A stretch of 64,000 bases of DNA from contig NZ_KL370847.1 of assembly GCF_000702005.1 (NCBI RefSeq), positions 31,215 to 95,214 on the forward strand. Reading direction: 5' to 3'. This document shows positions 8,317 to 15,758 of the stretch, piece after piece (the first letter of the stretch is position 1; each line of letters starts with the position of its first letter). The notes under the pieces were generated by a model, which saw nothing but the letters and a program-made list of their open reading frames with translations, made no database searches and was not told the origin of the DNA. A program made the translations under genes and the position numbers. Source of the DNA: Selenomonas sp. ND2010 (lineage in GTDB: Bacteria > Bacillota > Negativicutes > Selenomonadales > Selenomonadaceae).

Positions 8317-8380
8317 AATTTACAAGCAATCGTCGCATTTTTCAGTTTTATTATCAATTTTACAAGATGAGGTGAAAAAA

Positions 8381-9820
8381 ATGGTTACATTTCTGGTTGC
8401 TTTGCTGGCACTTATTGGTGGTTATTTCATCTACGGCAAAATCGTAGACAACCTTTTCGGTCCGACGGACAAGCCTACACCGGCGTTAGTCCACAACGAT
8501 GGGGTTGACTACATTCCACTGCCAACTTGGAAAGTCTTCATGATTCAGCTGCTGAATATCGCAGGCCTTGGCCCGATTTTCGGTGCGCTGGGCGGTGCTC
8601 TTTGGGGGCCGTCCGTTTATCTCTGGATTGTCTTTGGTACGATTTTTGCTGGTGGTGTTCACGACTACTTGTCCGGTATGATTTCTTTGCGTGAGGATGG
8701 CAAGAGTATCTCGGAGGTTGTTGGTCACCATATGGGAGGCACGATGCTGTTTATCATGCGCGTGTTCTCCGTAGTGCTGCTGGTCCTTGTCGGTACGGTT
8801 TTCATGACAGGGCCGGCTGGGCTTTTGGCAAAGCTTACGGGTGTAGCTGTAACGATTGTTTTGCCCTGCGTTTTGGCTTATTACTTTCTGGCAACGCTGC
8901 TGCCGATTGATGCGATTATCGCCCGCTTCTATCCGCTCTTTGGCGCCTGCCTGATCATCATGGCCTTGGGGATCATGGGTGGCATGCTCTTTGGCGTTGG
9001 TGGACATACCATGCCGGAACTTCAGCTGGCCAATCTGCATCCGAAAGGCGATGCTATGCCAATCTGGCCGCTGATGTTCATCACGGTTGCCTGCGGTGCT
9101 GTATCGGGATTCCATTCTACGCAGTCGCCTATCATGGCCCGCTGCCTGCGCGATGAGCGCTTGGGCCGTCCGGTATTCTACGGGGCCATGGTTTCAGAGG
9201 GCATCATTGCCCTGATCTGGGCAGCTGCCGGTGTTACGTTCTATGACAGCACGGGCGGTCTTGCCAAAGCCATGGCAGCCGGCGGTGCTGGTACGGTTGT
9301 CTATGATATCTGCGTTGGCTTCATGGGCGGTGCGGGAAGCTGGACTGGCTATGTCGGTGCAACGCTGGCAATGCTTGGCGTTATTGCCTGCCCGATTACT
9401 TCTGGCGATACGGCTTTCCGCAGTGCCCGTCTGACGCTAGCTGATTGGTTTGGCGTCGACCAGAAAAAAGCGGGTAAACGCCTTATGTTTGCGGTACCAT
9501 TGCTGGCAATCGGAGGCATCTTATCGCAGATGGACTTCAACATCATTTGGCGTTATTTCTCTTGGACGAACCAGACGCTGGCCATGATTGTTCTTTGGAC
9601 GGGTGCTACTTATCTGTATCGCGTTCATAAGGGCAGTAAAGCTTGGGTTATCCCAGCAGTTCCGGCAACATTCATGTCGGCAGTTACCTTTACCTATATT
9701 CTGCAGGCTCCGGAAGGATTTAAACTCGCAACGAGCATCACTTATCCCGCTGGTATCATTTTTGCCATCGTCTGCGTGGCCCTTTACGCCAGCCATACGT
9801 TACTGAAGAAAGAATCTTGA
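8381..9820 (+). CDS. cstA: Short-form CstA-family carbon starvation / peptide or pyruvate transporter
   Basis: Polytopic inner-membrane protein (479 aa) of the CstA family, which takes up peptides or pyruvate. The ATG at 8381 was chosen over a GTG 9 nt upstream because GAGGTG serves as its ribosome binding site. Family segments include AGLGPIFGALGGALWGPS, FAGGVHDYLSG near the N-terminus and SGFHSTQSPIMARC mid-protein, with many hydrophobic helices throughout. At 479 aa it matches the short Firmicute form rather than the roughly 700-aa enterobacterial CstA. It has its own promoter and a strong terminator, so it is monocistronic. Confidence 0.88.
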   Translation: MVTFLVALLALIGGYFIYGKIVDNLFGPTDKPTPALVHNDGVDYIPLPTWKVFMIQLLNIAGLGPIFGALGGALWGPSVYLWIVFGTIFAGGVHDYLSGMISLREDGKSISEVVGHHMGGTMLFIMRVFSVVLLVLVGTVFMTGPAGLLAKLTGVAVTIVLPCVLAYYFLATLLPIDAIIARFYPLFGACLIIMALGIMGGMLFGVGGHTMPELQLANLHPKGDAMPIWPLMFITVACGAVSGFHSTQSPIMARCLRDERLGRPVFYGAMVSEGIIALIWAAAGVTFYDSTGGLAKAMAAGGAGTVVYDICVGFMGGAGSWTGYVGATLAMLGVIACPITSGDTAFRSARLTLADWFGVDQKKAGKRLMFAVPLLAIGGILSQMDFNIIWRYFSWTNQTLAMIVLWTGATYLYRVHKGSKAWVIPAVPATFMSAVTFTYILQAPEGFKLATSITYPAGIIFAIVCVALYASHTLLKKES

Positions 9821-9836
9821 GGATGTTCGCATAAGC

Positions 9837-9883
9837 GAAGGCTCATTGACAGAAATGACGGTCAATGAGCCTTCTTTTTTTTT
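9837..9883 (+). terminator. Strong rho-independent terminator after cstA
   Basis: Perfect 14-bp stem GAAGGCTCATTGAC / GTCAATGAGCCTTC with a 10-nt loop, then nine T residues. Confidence 0.9.
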
Positions 9884-9965
9884 ACAGGATTTCAGGCAGG
9901 AAAGGCGAATAAAGTAGGGGAGAAGATTATCGCTGGCAAAGATTTTCGCAAAGGGGGAGATTTGC

Positions 9966-11366
9966 ATGAAGAAATATATACCGAATGATGTTATGCTGCA
10001 GACCGAGGCGGCTAAGCGGCTTTATCATGACTATGTGGCCAGCCTGCCCGTTATCGATTATCGGACGCATTTGCGCGTTGAGGAGATTGGTGGCGATGAA
10101 CCTTATCGCAATCTCACCCAGTTGATGCTGAAAAATTCGCCAGAGAAATGGCGGTTGATGCGGGCAAACGGTGTGGAGGAGAAATACATCACCGGCGAGG
10201 CTTCGGACCGTGAGAAATTCCAAAAATTTGCGGAAACCCTGCCGAAAGCTATGGGTAATCCTATTTATCTAAATACGCATATCGAGCTCAAACGATTTTT
10301 TGGCTGTGAGGAATTCCTTAGCGGGGATACGGCGGAAAAAATCTGGAATGAGGCCAATGCAAAACTAAAAGACCTTTCGCCGTGGAAAATCCTGGCAGAG
10401 GAAAAGGTGGAAGGATTGGGCATTTTGGCTGACCCGTCTGGCAAGTTGCAGCGGTTCGAGCAACTTCGTCAGGAAAAAGCCTGTCCGGCTGATGTCGTGC
10501 CGGTGTTTTGTCCGGATAAGGCCCTGCAAATCGAGGGGGAAGAATGGGAAAACTACATGAAATATGAGCTGGGAACCTCCGCGGGAATAGAAATCAGCAC
10601 GATGCATGACATCTATGAGGCATTGTCGGCACGGATGGATGCCTTTGCAGCACTGGGCTGCTGTACGGCTGATCATACGTTGGCGGCCATCAGCTACTAC
10701 CCGGCCGAAAACTTTGAACTCGATGATATCGTGGGCCGTACGATTAACGGCAAAGGGACACCTTCGCCCAAAGCTCGTGAGCAATATCAGACGGCGTTGC
10801 TGCTGTTCCTGGCCAAGGAATACGCACGGCGCGGCTGGATTATGCAGCTGGAATATGCTGTAGTTCGCGACAGCAATACGGTGCGGGCGCAGCAGCTGGG
10901 GCCGGATAAGGGCGATGACTGCCTGTCAAGCGGCTGTCGCGGTGATAACTTGGCCAGATTCTTTGACCGGCTCAATCGGGAGGGGAAAATTCCCAAGACC
11001 ATCATTAGCTCCCGCAATCCGTCCGATGGCGCGTTGATTGCGTCGGTAATCGGAGCTTTCCAAGGGAGTGGTGTGGCAGGAAAACTGCAGCTGGGAGGCT
11101 CGTGGACTTTTCAGGGGGACAAGGCGGGCATCGAAGCTCAGCTGGCCAACACGGCCAACCTTTTGCTGCTCGGAAATGCCATTCACATGCCGAGTAATGC
11201 GCGCAGCCTGCTTTCCCTCAATCGTCATGAATACTACCGCCGCATCCTCTGTAATTTCGTGGGCCGGATGGTGGAAAATGGGGAGTATCCCGAGGATTGG
11301 AATGCTTTGGGAAAATTGATGGAAGATATATGTTATAATAATGCCAAGCAGTACTTCGCAGATTAA
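9966..11366 (+). CDS. Uronate isomerase (UxaC) family protein with degenerate active site
   Basis: 466 aa, close to the 470 aa of E. coli UxaC and alignable almost without gaps (shared segments: RLYHDY, GEASDREKF, EYARRGW, RHEYYRRILC, YNNAKQYFA). UxaC interconverts hexuronates and ketouronates with one metal ion. Compared with the E. coli sequence as I remember it, the residues that bind metal or act in catalysis are changed: His33 to Arg33, His59 to Pro59, Tyr60 to Glu60, His297 to Glu296 and Asp412 to Asn411; WRPDKA becomes FCPDKA. His35 and the Arg of the last motif remain. The reading frame is intact and the ribosome site (AAGGGGGAG) is good, so it is expressed but unlikely to be an ordinary isomerase. 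No other hexuronate gene is near. A new function or a non-enzymatic role is possible. Confidence 0.8.
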   Translation: MKKYIPNDVMLQTEAAKRLYHDYVASLPVIDYRTHLRVEEIGGDEPYRNLTQLMLKNSPEKWRLMRANGVEEKYITGEASDREKFQKFAETLPKAMGNPIYLNTHIELKRFFGCEEFLSGDTAEKIWNEANAKLKDLSPWKILAEEKVEGLGILADPSGKLQRFEQLRQEKACPADVVPVFCPDKALQIEGEEWENYMKYELGTSAGIEISTMHDIYEALSARMDAFAALGCCTADHTLAAISYYPAENFELDDIVGRTINGKGTPSPKAREQYQTALLLFLAKEYARRGWIMQLEYAVVRDSNTVRAQQLGPDKGDDCLSSGCRGDNLARFFDRLNREGKIPKTIISSRNPSDGALIASVIGAFQGSGVAGKLQLGGSWTFQGDKAGIEAQLANTANLLLLGNAIHMPSNARSLLSLNRHEYYRRILCNFVGRMVENGEYPEDWNALGKLMEDICYNNAKQYFAD

Positions 11367-11395
11367 AGACGACAAAAGAGAAGTGAGGAAACGAT

Positions 11396-11851
11396 ATGCC
11401 AAAGAAATCCAAAGGTGTTGAGAGTAATGAGAAGGCACTGAAATTCCAGGAGTTTCTCATTGAGAATAATATTGATGTGTTCAGTACGGAGTCGGTGGAG
11501 GACGATTACTCCACGGTTATCTTTCGCTCGCGCATTGAGGCCAAAGGGCAGATTCTGCCGATGGCAATCTTGATCGATACGAGTATCTTTACGGTCATTC
11601 GCACGCAGATTATCACAGGGATTCCCGAGGATAAACGCAGTGACCTCAAAACATATCTCAACGAGCTTAACACGCAGTACAAGATTTTTAAATACTACCT
11701 GCGCGAGGATGGTACAGTCTATCTTGACATCTGCCTGCCCTTTGTCGATGAGACCTTCGATAGCAAGATGATTCAGCTGATGCTAAGCGTGCTGGTCCAG
11801 CACCTAGAAGCGGTTTATGAGGACATCATGGCGCATATCTGGCATAAATAA
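11396..11851 (+). CDS. Small acidic protein, YbjN / type III chaperone-like fold
   Basis: 151 aa, soluble, no signal peptide. The pattern of a 'FQEFLIENNIDVF' helix, alternating strands, 'YLNELNTQYKIFKYYLREDG' and 'VYLDICLPFVDETFDS' followed by a long helix resembles YbjN-domain proteins, which share the type III secretion chaperone fold. I recognise the layout only and would not assign a function. GTGAGG lies upstream of the ATG. It lies 29 bp after the UxaC-like gene and may be co-transcribed, and it ends just before the sigma-28-type promoter of the first flagellin. Confidence 0.55.
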   Translation: MPKKSKGVESNEKALKFQEFLIENNIDVFSTESVEDDYSTVIFRSRIEAKGQILPMAILIDTSIFTVIRTQIITGIPEDKRSDLKTYLNELNTQYKIFKYYLREDGTVYLDICLPFVDETFDSKMIQLMLSVLVQHLEAVYEDIMAHIWHK

Positions 11852-11895
11852 AAGCAACATCACAGCCTTTTTTAGTATTTTTTCGTGAATACATT

Positions 11896-11922
11896 TAAGT
11901 TTTTATCGTTTTTGTTCGATTA
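11896..11922 (+). promoter_or_regulatory. sigma-28 (FliA/SigD)-type promoter for the protease-flagellin gene
   Basis: TAAG, 15 nt, TTCGATTA. It matches the flagellar sigma consensus (TAAA-N15-GCCGATAA) in most positions and has the same spacing as the promoter at 15646. Confidence 0.6.
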
Positions 11923-11958
11923 TATATATGTATAGAAAAAGACCCATTAAAAGGAAAT

Positions 11959-12016
11959 GCAAGGATGGCAGAGAGTAATCGGCAGGGTGCTCTCGTTGAT
12001 GTAATTACATGGAGGA
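11959..12016 (+). promoter_or_regulatory. Possible CsrA-binding leader of the protease-flagellin
   Basis: The leader holds GCAAGGATG, close to the CsrA consensus core CARGGAUG, and a second GGA motif in the Shine-Dalgarno sequence ATGGAGGA. csrA and fliW lie downstream in the window. Binding is inferred. Confidence 0.4.
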
Positions 12017-12022
12017 ATCATC

Positions 12023-13804
12023 ATGGGAATGGTAATCAAGAACAACATGGCGGCGCAAAATACGTTGGGTACGCTGAATAAGAACAGCACGGCATTGTCC
12101 AAGAGTCTGCAGAAGGTTTCTACCGGCATGAAAATCAATGGTGCGGCAGATGATGCATCAGGCTATGCGATTTCGGAGCGCATGCGCGTGCAGGTGCGCG
12201 GTCTCAATCAGGACATCGATAATACGCAGAGTGCTATCAGCATGATGAAAACCGCGGAAGGTGCGATTTCCTCGACGGTCGATATTTTGAAGACCATGAA
12301 GGAAAAGGCCATTAACGCGGCCAACGATACGAATACTGATGCGGACCGCGCGATTATCCAGAAGGAACTCAATCAATCCATCGATCAGGTGGATGACAAT
12401 GCCAGTATTACCTTCAATAATAAGATTCTCTTTGACGGATCAGCTGATGCAGGAACTACTGCTGAGCAGCGTATTATCAAGGCACTGAACAGTGAGTGGC
12501 TCGATAGTGCGCTTTCAATGGCAAAAGAGGCCTACGGTCTGTCGTTCCAGGAGGATGAGACGAGCGTCAGGGAGATGACCGTTAAATTTGAAAGGGGCAG
12601 CTCTGGTGGCTCTGGTGGTACGACTACGCTGGCCTATGTTACTTCATATTTTGGCAGTGATGGTAAGACGAATAAATTGGATCTTACCATCAATATGGAT
12701 GTCTATGATGCCTTGGCCGAACATGATGTAAACGGCAAGGCTGGTTCTTATCCCTATCTTGACCGCACGATTGCCCATGAGATGACGCATGCAGTGATGT
12801 CGGCGAATATTACGGGCTTTGACAATTTGCCGAAGTATATTAAAGAAGGTGCGGCGGATTATATCCATGGTATCGATGACCAGGGGGATAGAAAAGACGT
12901 GTTGTTGGCACTTACGCCGGACAAGGTTGATTCACAATTTGGCAATGGAGATGGCGTCGTTCCTTACGCTATGGGCTATGCGTTCTTCCACTATCTCAAT
13001 GCCAAGAGCGGCCATGACGGTCATATGATGACGCGCTTTATGAATGTGCTTGATGAAAAAGGCGGCGGGGCACTGGACGAAGCGGTAGCGGCAGCTTCGA
13101 AAGGCGGCTTTTCTTCGGCAGCGGCGGCAATCGCTGGCTTCAAGCAGGACTTGACAGACTATACGGCAGCTGGTCATACGACCAAGGAGTTTCTCAAGGA
13201 ATTCTGCGATATTGATGCCGATAATAAGTTCGATACGGGCTCGGCACTCGGTGCAAAGGCTTGGATGGGTGAGAATGCCAATGCCGAGCAGGTGGTTATC
13301 GAGGGAAAATCGCCGAATTTCTGGTACTATCCGGGCAGCGATACCTCGGTGATTCAGGGACTTACGGTGAAATGGCCGAATTACACGCGTCCTGAGGGCG
13401 GTTTCCGCTTCCAGGTCGGCACGAAGGCCAACCAGAATATCCAGGCGCAGTTCTCCGATATCCATGCGACAGCGCTGGGCCTTCGCAGTGATGATGGCAA
13501 GAATATCAGTGTTGAGACGCGGGCTGAGGCTAAGCGGACGATGACCGTGCTTGACCGTGCGTTAGAGAAGGCCCTCGATCAGCAAACGACGATTGGTGCT
13601 TTGCAGAGCCGTATGGAATACACGGCTAGCAACCTCACGACGGCCAGTGAGAATGTACAGGCCAGTGAGTCGACGATTCGTGATGCCAATATGGCCAAAG
13701 AAATGACCGATTATACGAAGAATAATGTGCTGATGCAAGCAGCCCAGTCGATGCTGGCGCAGGCGAATCAGAGCAGCAGCGCTGTCTTGAGTTTATTGCA
13801 ATAA
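12023..13804 (+). CDS. Proteolytic flagellin (flagellinolysin type) with zinc-metalloprotease insert
   Basis: 593 aa. Residues 1-145 and about 500-593 are canonical flagellin D0/D1 helices (KNNMAAQNTLGTLNKNSTAL at the start, AQSMLAQANQSSSAVLSLLQ at the end). In place of the usual variable domain lies an insert of roughly 190 aa with a gluzincin signature: HEMTH at 252-256 (His252, Glu253, His256) and, 19 residues on, KEGAADYI with Glu275 as the probable third zinc ligand. This is the arrangement of flagellinolysins, flagellins that assemble into filaments with protease activity. The protein should be exported by the flagellar type III system and exposed along the filament. It has a sigma-28-type promoter and a GGAGG site, and is probably co-transcribed with the next flagellin. 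Confidence 0.9.
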   Translation: MGMVIKNNMAAQNTLGTLNKNSTALSKSLQKVSTGMKINGAADDASGYAISERMRVQVRGLNQDIDNTQSAISMMKTAEGAISSTVDILKTMKEKAINAANDTNTDADRAIIQKELNQSIDQVDDNASITFNNKILFDGSADAGTTAEQRIIKALNSEWLDSALSMAKEAYGLSFQEDETSVREMTVKFERGSSGGSGGTTTLAYVTSYFGSDGKTNKLDLTINMDVYDALAEHDVNGKAGSYPYLDRTIAHEMTHAVMSANITGFDNLPKYIKEGAADYIHGIDDQGDRKDVLLALTPDKVDSQFGNGDGVVPYAMGYAFFHYLNAKSGHDGHMMTRFMNVLDEKGGGALDEAVAAASKGGFSSAAAAIAGFKQDLTDYTAAGHTTKEFLKEFCDIDADNKFDTGSALGAKAWMGENANAEQVVIEGKSPNFWYYPGSDTSVIQGLTVKWPNYTRPEGGFRFQVGTKANQNIQAQFSDIHATALGLRSDDGKNISVETRAEAKRTMTVLDRALEKALDQQTTIGALQSRMEYTASNLTTASENVQASESTIRDANMAKEMTDYTKNNVLMQAAQSMLAQANQSSSAVLSLLQ

Positions 13805-13845
13805 CGCAATAGCGGGTGGTTACCGAAGGAAGAAGGGATTTTTCA

Positions 13846-15441
13846 ATGGCGATGACAATCCGGAACAACCGAGGAGCAATGAAGGCCTTAGGCCAGCTCA
13901 AAAAAAACGATAGTGCCTTAGGCAAGCAATTGCAGAAGGTTTCTACAGGGATGAAAACCAATAACGCCGGGGATGATGCCTCCGGGTATTCGATTTCCGA
14001 GCGAATGCGTGCCAAGATCCGGGCGCTCAGCCAGTGCAATGACAATGCCAGCAAGGGTAAGAATATGCTGGATTTGGCGTCGGCTACGGTCGATAAACAG
14101 GTAGAATTGATGCGCACGCTGTTTACCATAACGATGAAAGCTTCCGATGACACCTATACCGATAGCGACCGGGCAATCCTGCAAAAGGAAGCTACGCAGA
14201 CCATGGATCAGATTGAGCTCTTGGCGCAGGATACGACCTATAATGGCATACAACTGCTCAATCAGCGTACGACGACGATTAAAATGGAAGATGGCTTGGT
14301 CTTTGAGCCGACCAGTGGGTATGTAAAAAATCCAGATGGATTCGTTGCGCTTAGTCAGCTGCCTGTTGATGGTTCTGATTATCAAGTGCCCTTTGTACAA
14401 AATGCGAATGGCAACACCTCCGTTAATGATTTCGTTATTGATTTTAATAGCATCTTTAACAATGCATCGTTAAATATTCCCGCGGATCTTCATGGCAAGG
14501 GGTTTTCATTGAAATGCAATGCATGCAGTCAGTTTATGACGTTTTATTTTGATGCGAATTCTTATTCGTCGACTCGTTTTGGCCCTGATGTCAATAACCA
14601 AAACGATACAACGCCAATTTGCTATAAAGTTGGTGTAGCTGGGGTTCAAACCGCTAAGGATTTAGAGGCAGCCGTGTTCAATGCAGTGTATGACACGACT
14701 GGCGTTGGTACTGGGCGCTTGCCCAGCAATTCCGATGTCAGCACCCAGATTGCGCTTAGGCATTCGGTGCAATTCAAATATGATGCATCAGCTGGAGAGC
14801 TGCACATCTATAAAGCAAGCAGTGGTTTGACCTTGAAAAATGGTCTGATGGGCGATTTTATTCCGGGGAAAATTCCTGTTCCCTATAACGACCCGAAACA
14901 GTATCTGCATATCCAGAGCTGGGATCGTGGCAGTCAGAACACGATGATTGAATTGCCGAATACGACGTTGTCGATGATTTTCCCTGATGCGAAAGAGCAT
15001 TGGAATATCCAGCCAGAGTTGAAAGATTATCCCAAAGAATGGCCAGCGGGCTATGAAAATCTCACGATTGCTGAGAAACAGCGCAAATGGCTCGAAGATA
15101 CCTGGCAGTATCCGGCTGACATCGTGACGATGGATTTGAATAACTGCGTGACAACGCGTGTGCGGGCAAATAAATTCCTGGAACATGTCAATCAGGGAAT
15201 CAAATATCTGCTCTCGGCCAATACGACTTTGGGCGCACAGTCAGCGCGAATGGAATTCATGTCAGCCAATCTCACCACGGCAACGGAACAGACGCAGGCC
15301 AGTGAATCGACGATTCGTGATGCTAATATGGCAAAAGAAATGACGGAATATACCAAATCGAATGTCTTGATGCAGGCAGCGCAGTCGATGCTGGCCCAAG
15401 CCAATCAAAGCGGCAGTAATGTGCTGAGTTTATTACAGTAA
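13846..15441 (+). CDS. Divergent flagellin with large cysteine-containing variable domain
   Basis: 531 aa from MAMTIRNN; the start was chosen because AAGGAAGAAGGGA lies upstream and the N-terminus then aligns with the other flagellins. The conserved ends (STGMKTNNAGDDASGYSISE; AQSMLAQANQSGSNVLSLLQ) flank a central region of about 300 aa unlike the other three. It holds several cysteines (KCNACSQ, TPICYK, NNCVTT, plus SQCNDN in D1), rare in flagellins. No known domain was recognised there. It lies 41 bp after the proteolytic flagellin with no terminator or promoter between. It is likely a minor filament subunit. Confidence 0.85.
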   Translation: MAMTIRNNRGAMKALGQLKKNDSALGKQLQKVSTGMKTNNAGDDASGYSISERMRAKIRALSQCNDNASKGKNMLDLASATVDKQVELMRTLFTITMKASDDTYTDSDRAILQKEATQTMDQIELLAQDTTYNGIQLLNQRTTTIKMEDGLVFEPTSGYVKNPDGFVALSQLPVDGSDYQVPFVQNANGNTSVNDFVIDFNSIFNNASLNIPADLHGKGFSLKCNACSQFMTFYFDANSYSSTRFGPDVNNQNDTTPICYKVGVAGVQTAKDLEAAVFNAVYDTTGVGTGRLPSNSDVSTQIALRHSVQFKYDASAGELHIYKASSGLTLKNGLMGDFIPGKIPVPYNDPKQYLHIQSWDRGSQNTMIELPNTTLSMIFPDAKEHWNIQPELKDYPKEWPAGYENLTIAEKQRKWLEDTWQYPADIVTMDLNNCVTTRVRANKFLEHVNQGIKYLLSANTTLGAQSARMEFMSANLTTATEQTQASESTIRDANMAKEMTEYTKSNVLMQAAQSMLAQANQSGSNVLSLLQ

Positions 15442-15445
15442 TCCC

Positions 15446-15582
15446 AAGCCTTCCTCAAGGGGGAAGCCATAGGAAAAACAAATACAGCCTTCCCCTCTGG
15501 GGAAGGTGCCCCGTTAGGGGCGGATGAGGTCATACACTCCATCCGAGCGTTTTTCGCTCACCTTTTCCAGCAGGGAAGGCTT
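15446..15582. repeat. Palindromic interspersed repeat (REP/MITE-like), 137 bp
   Basis: Bounded by 9-bp terminal inverted repeats AAGCCTTCC and GGAAGGCTT. Inside are perfect hairpins CCTTCCCC-TCT-GGGGAAGG (15488-15506) and GCCCC-GTTA-GGGGC (15508-15521), and a smaller GAGCG/CGCTC stem. The layout resembles repeats with a 'CCTTCCCC..GGGGAAGG..GGATGAGG' core that I recall from other Firmicute genomes. No coding capacity is supported. It may also act as a transcript end for the upstream flagellin pair. It fills nearly half of the only gap over 300 bp without a gene; the rest holds the next flagellin promoter and leader. Confidence 0.7.
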
Positions 15583-15645
15583 TTGTGTGACAGGTTGACA
15601 GTTAGAGAGAAAAAGATTAAATTTTAAATAGAGCGGAAAATCGCT

Positions 15646-15672
15646 TAAGAAAAAAACTGATTTTGACGATAC
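15646..15672 (+). promoter_or_regulatory. sigma-28-type promoter for the third flagellin
   Basis: TAAG, 15 nt, GACGATAC: seven of eight core positions of CGATA plus the -35 block agree with the flagellar sigma consensus. Confidence 0.7.
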
Positions 15673-15689
15673 ATGAAGTAGCAAGAGAT

Positions 15690-15719
15690 GATATCCATGT
15701 CGGGGAGGATATGGATGTC
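15690..15719 (+). promoter_or_regulatory. Leader hairpin with GGA loop, likely CsrA site
   Basis: GATATCCAT / ATGGATGTC form a 9-bp stem (one G-T pair) whose 12-nt loop contains GGGGAGGAT. A second GGA motif, ACAAGGAGG, is the ribosome binding site of the downstream flagellin. This hairpin-plus-SD arrangement is typical of CsrA targets; binding is inferred. Confidence 0.5.
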
Positions 15720-15758
15720 TTAGCATAATAGATAGCGGAAACAAGGAGGTCGGCCATT

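Noticed and set aside
8198-8380. Riboswitch between the permease and cstA
   Set aside because: Only a short inverted repeat and promoter elements are visible; no known aptamer pattern recognised.
15514-15744. 76-aa minus-strand frame in the flagellin gap
   Set aside because: It covers the palindromic repeat and the next promoter and leader; no ribosome site.
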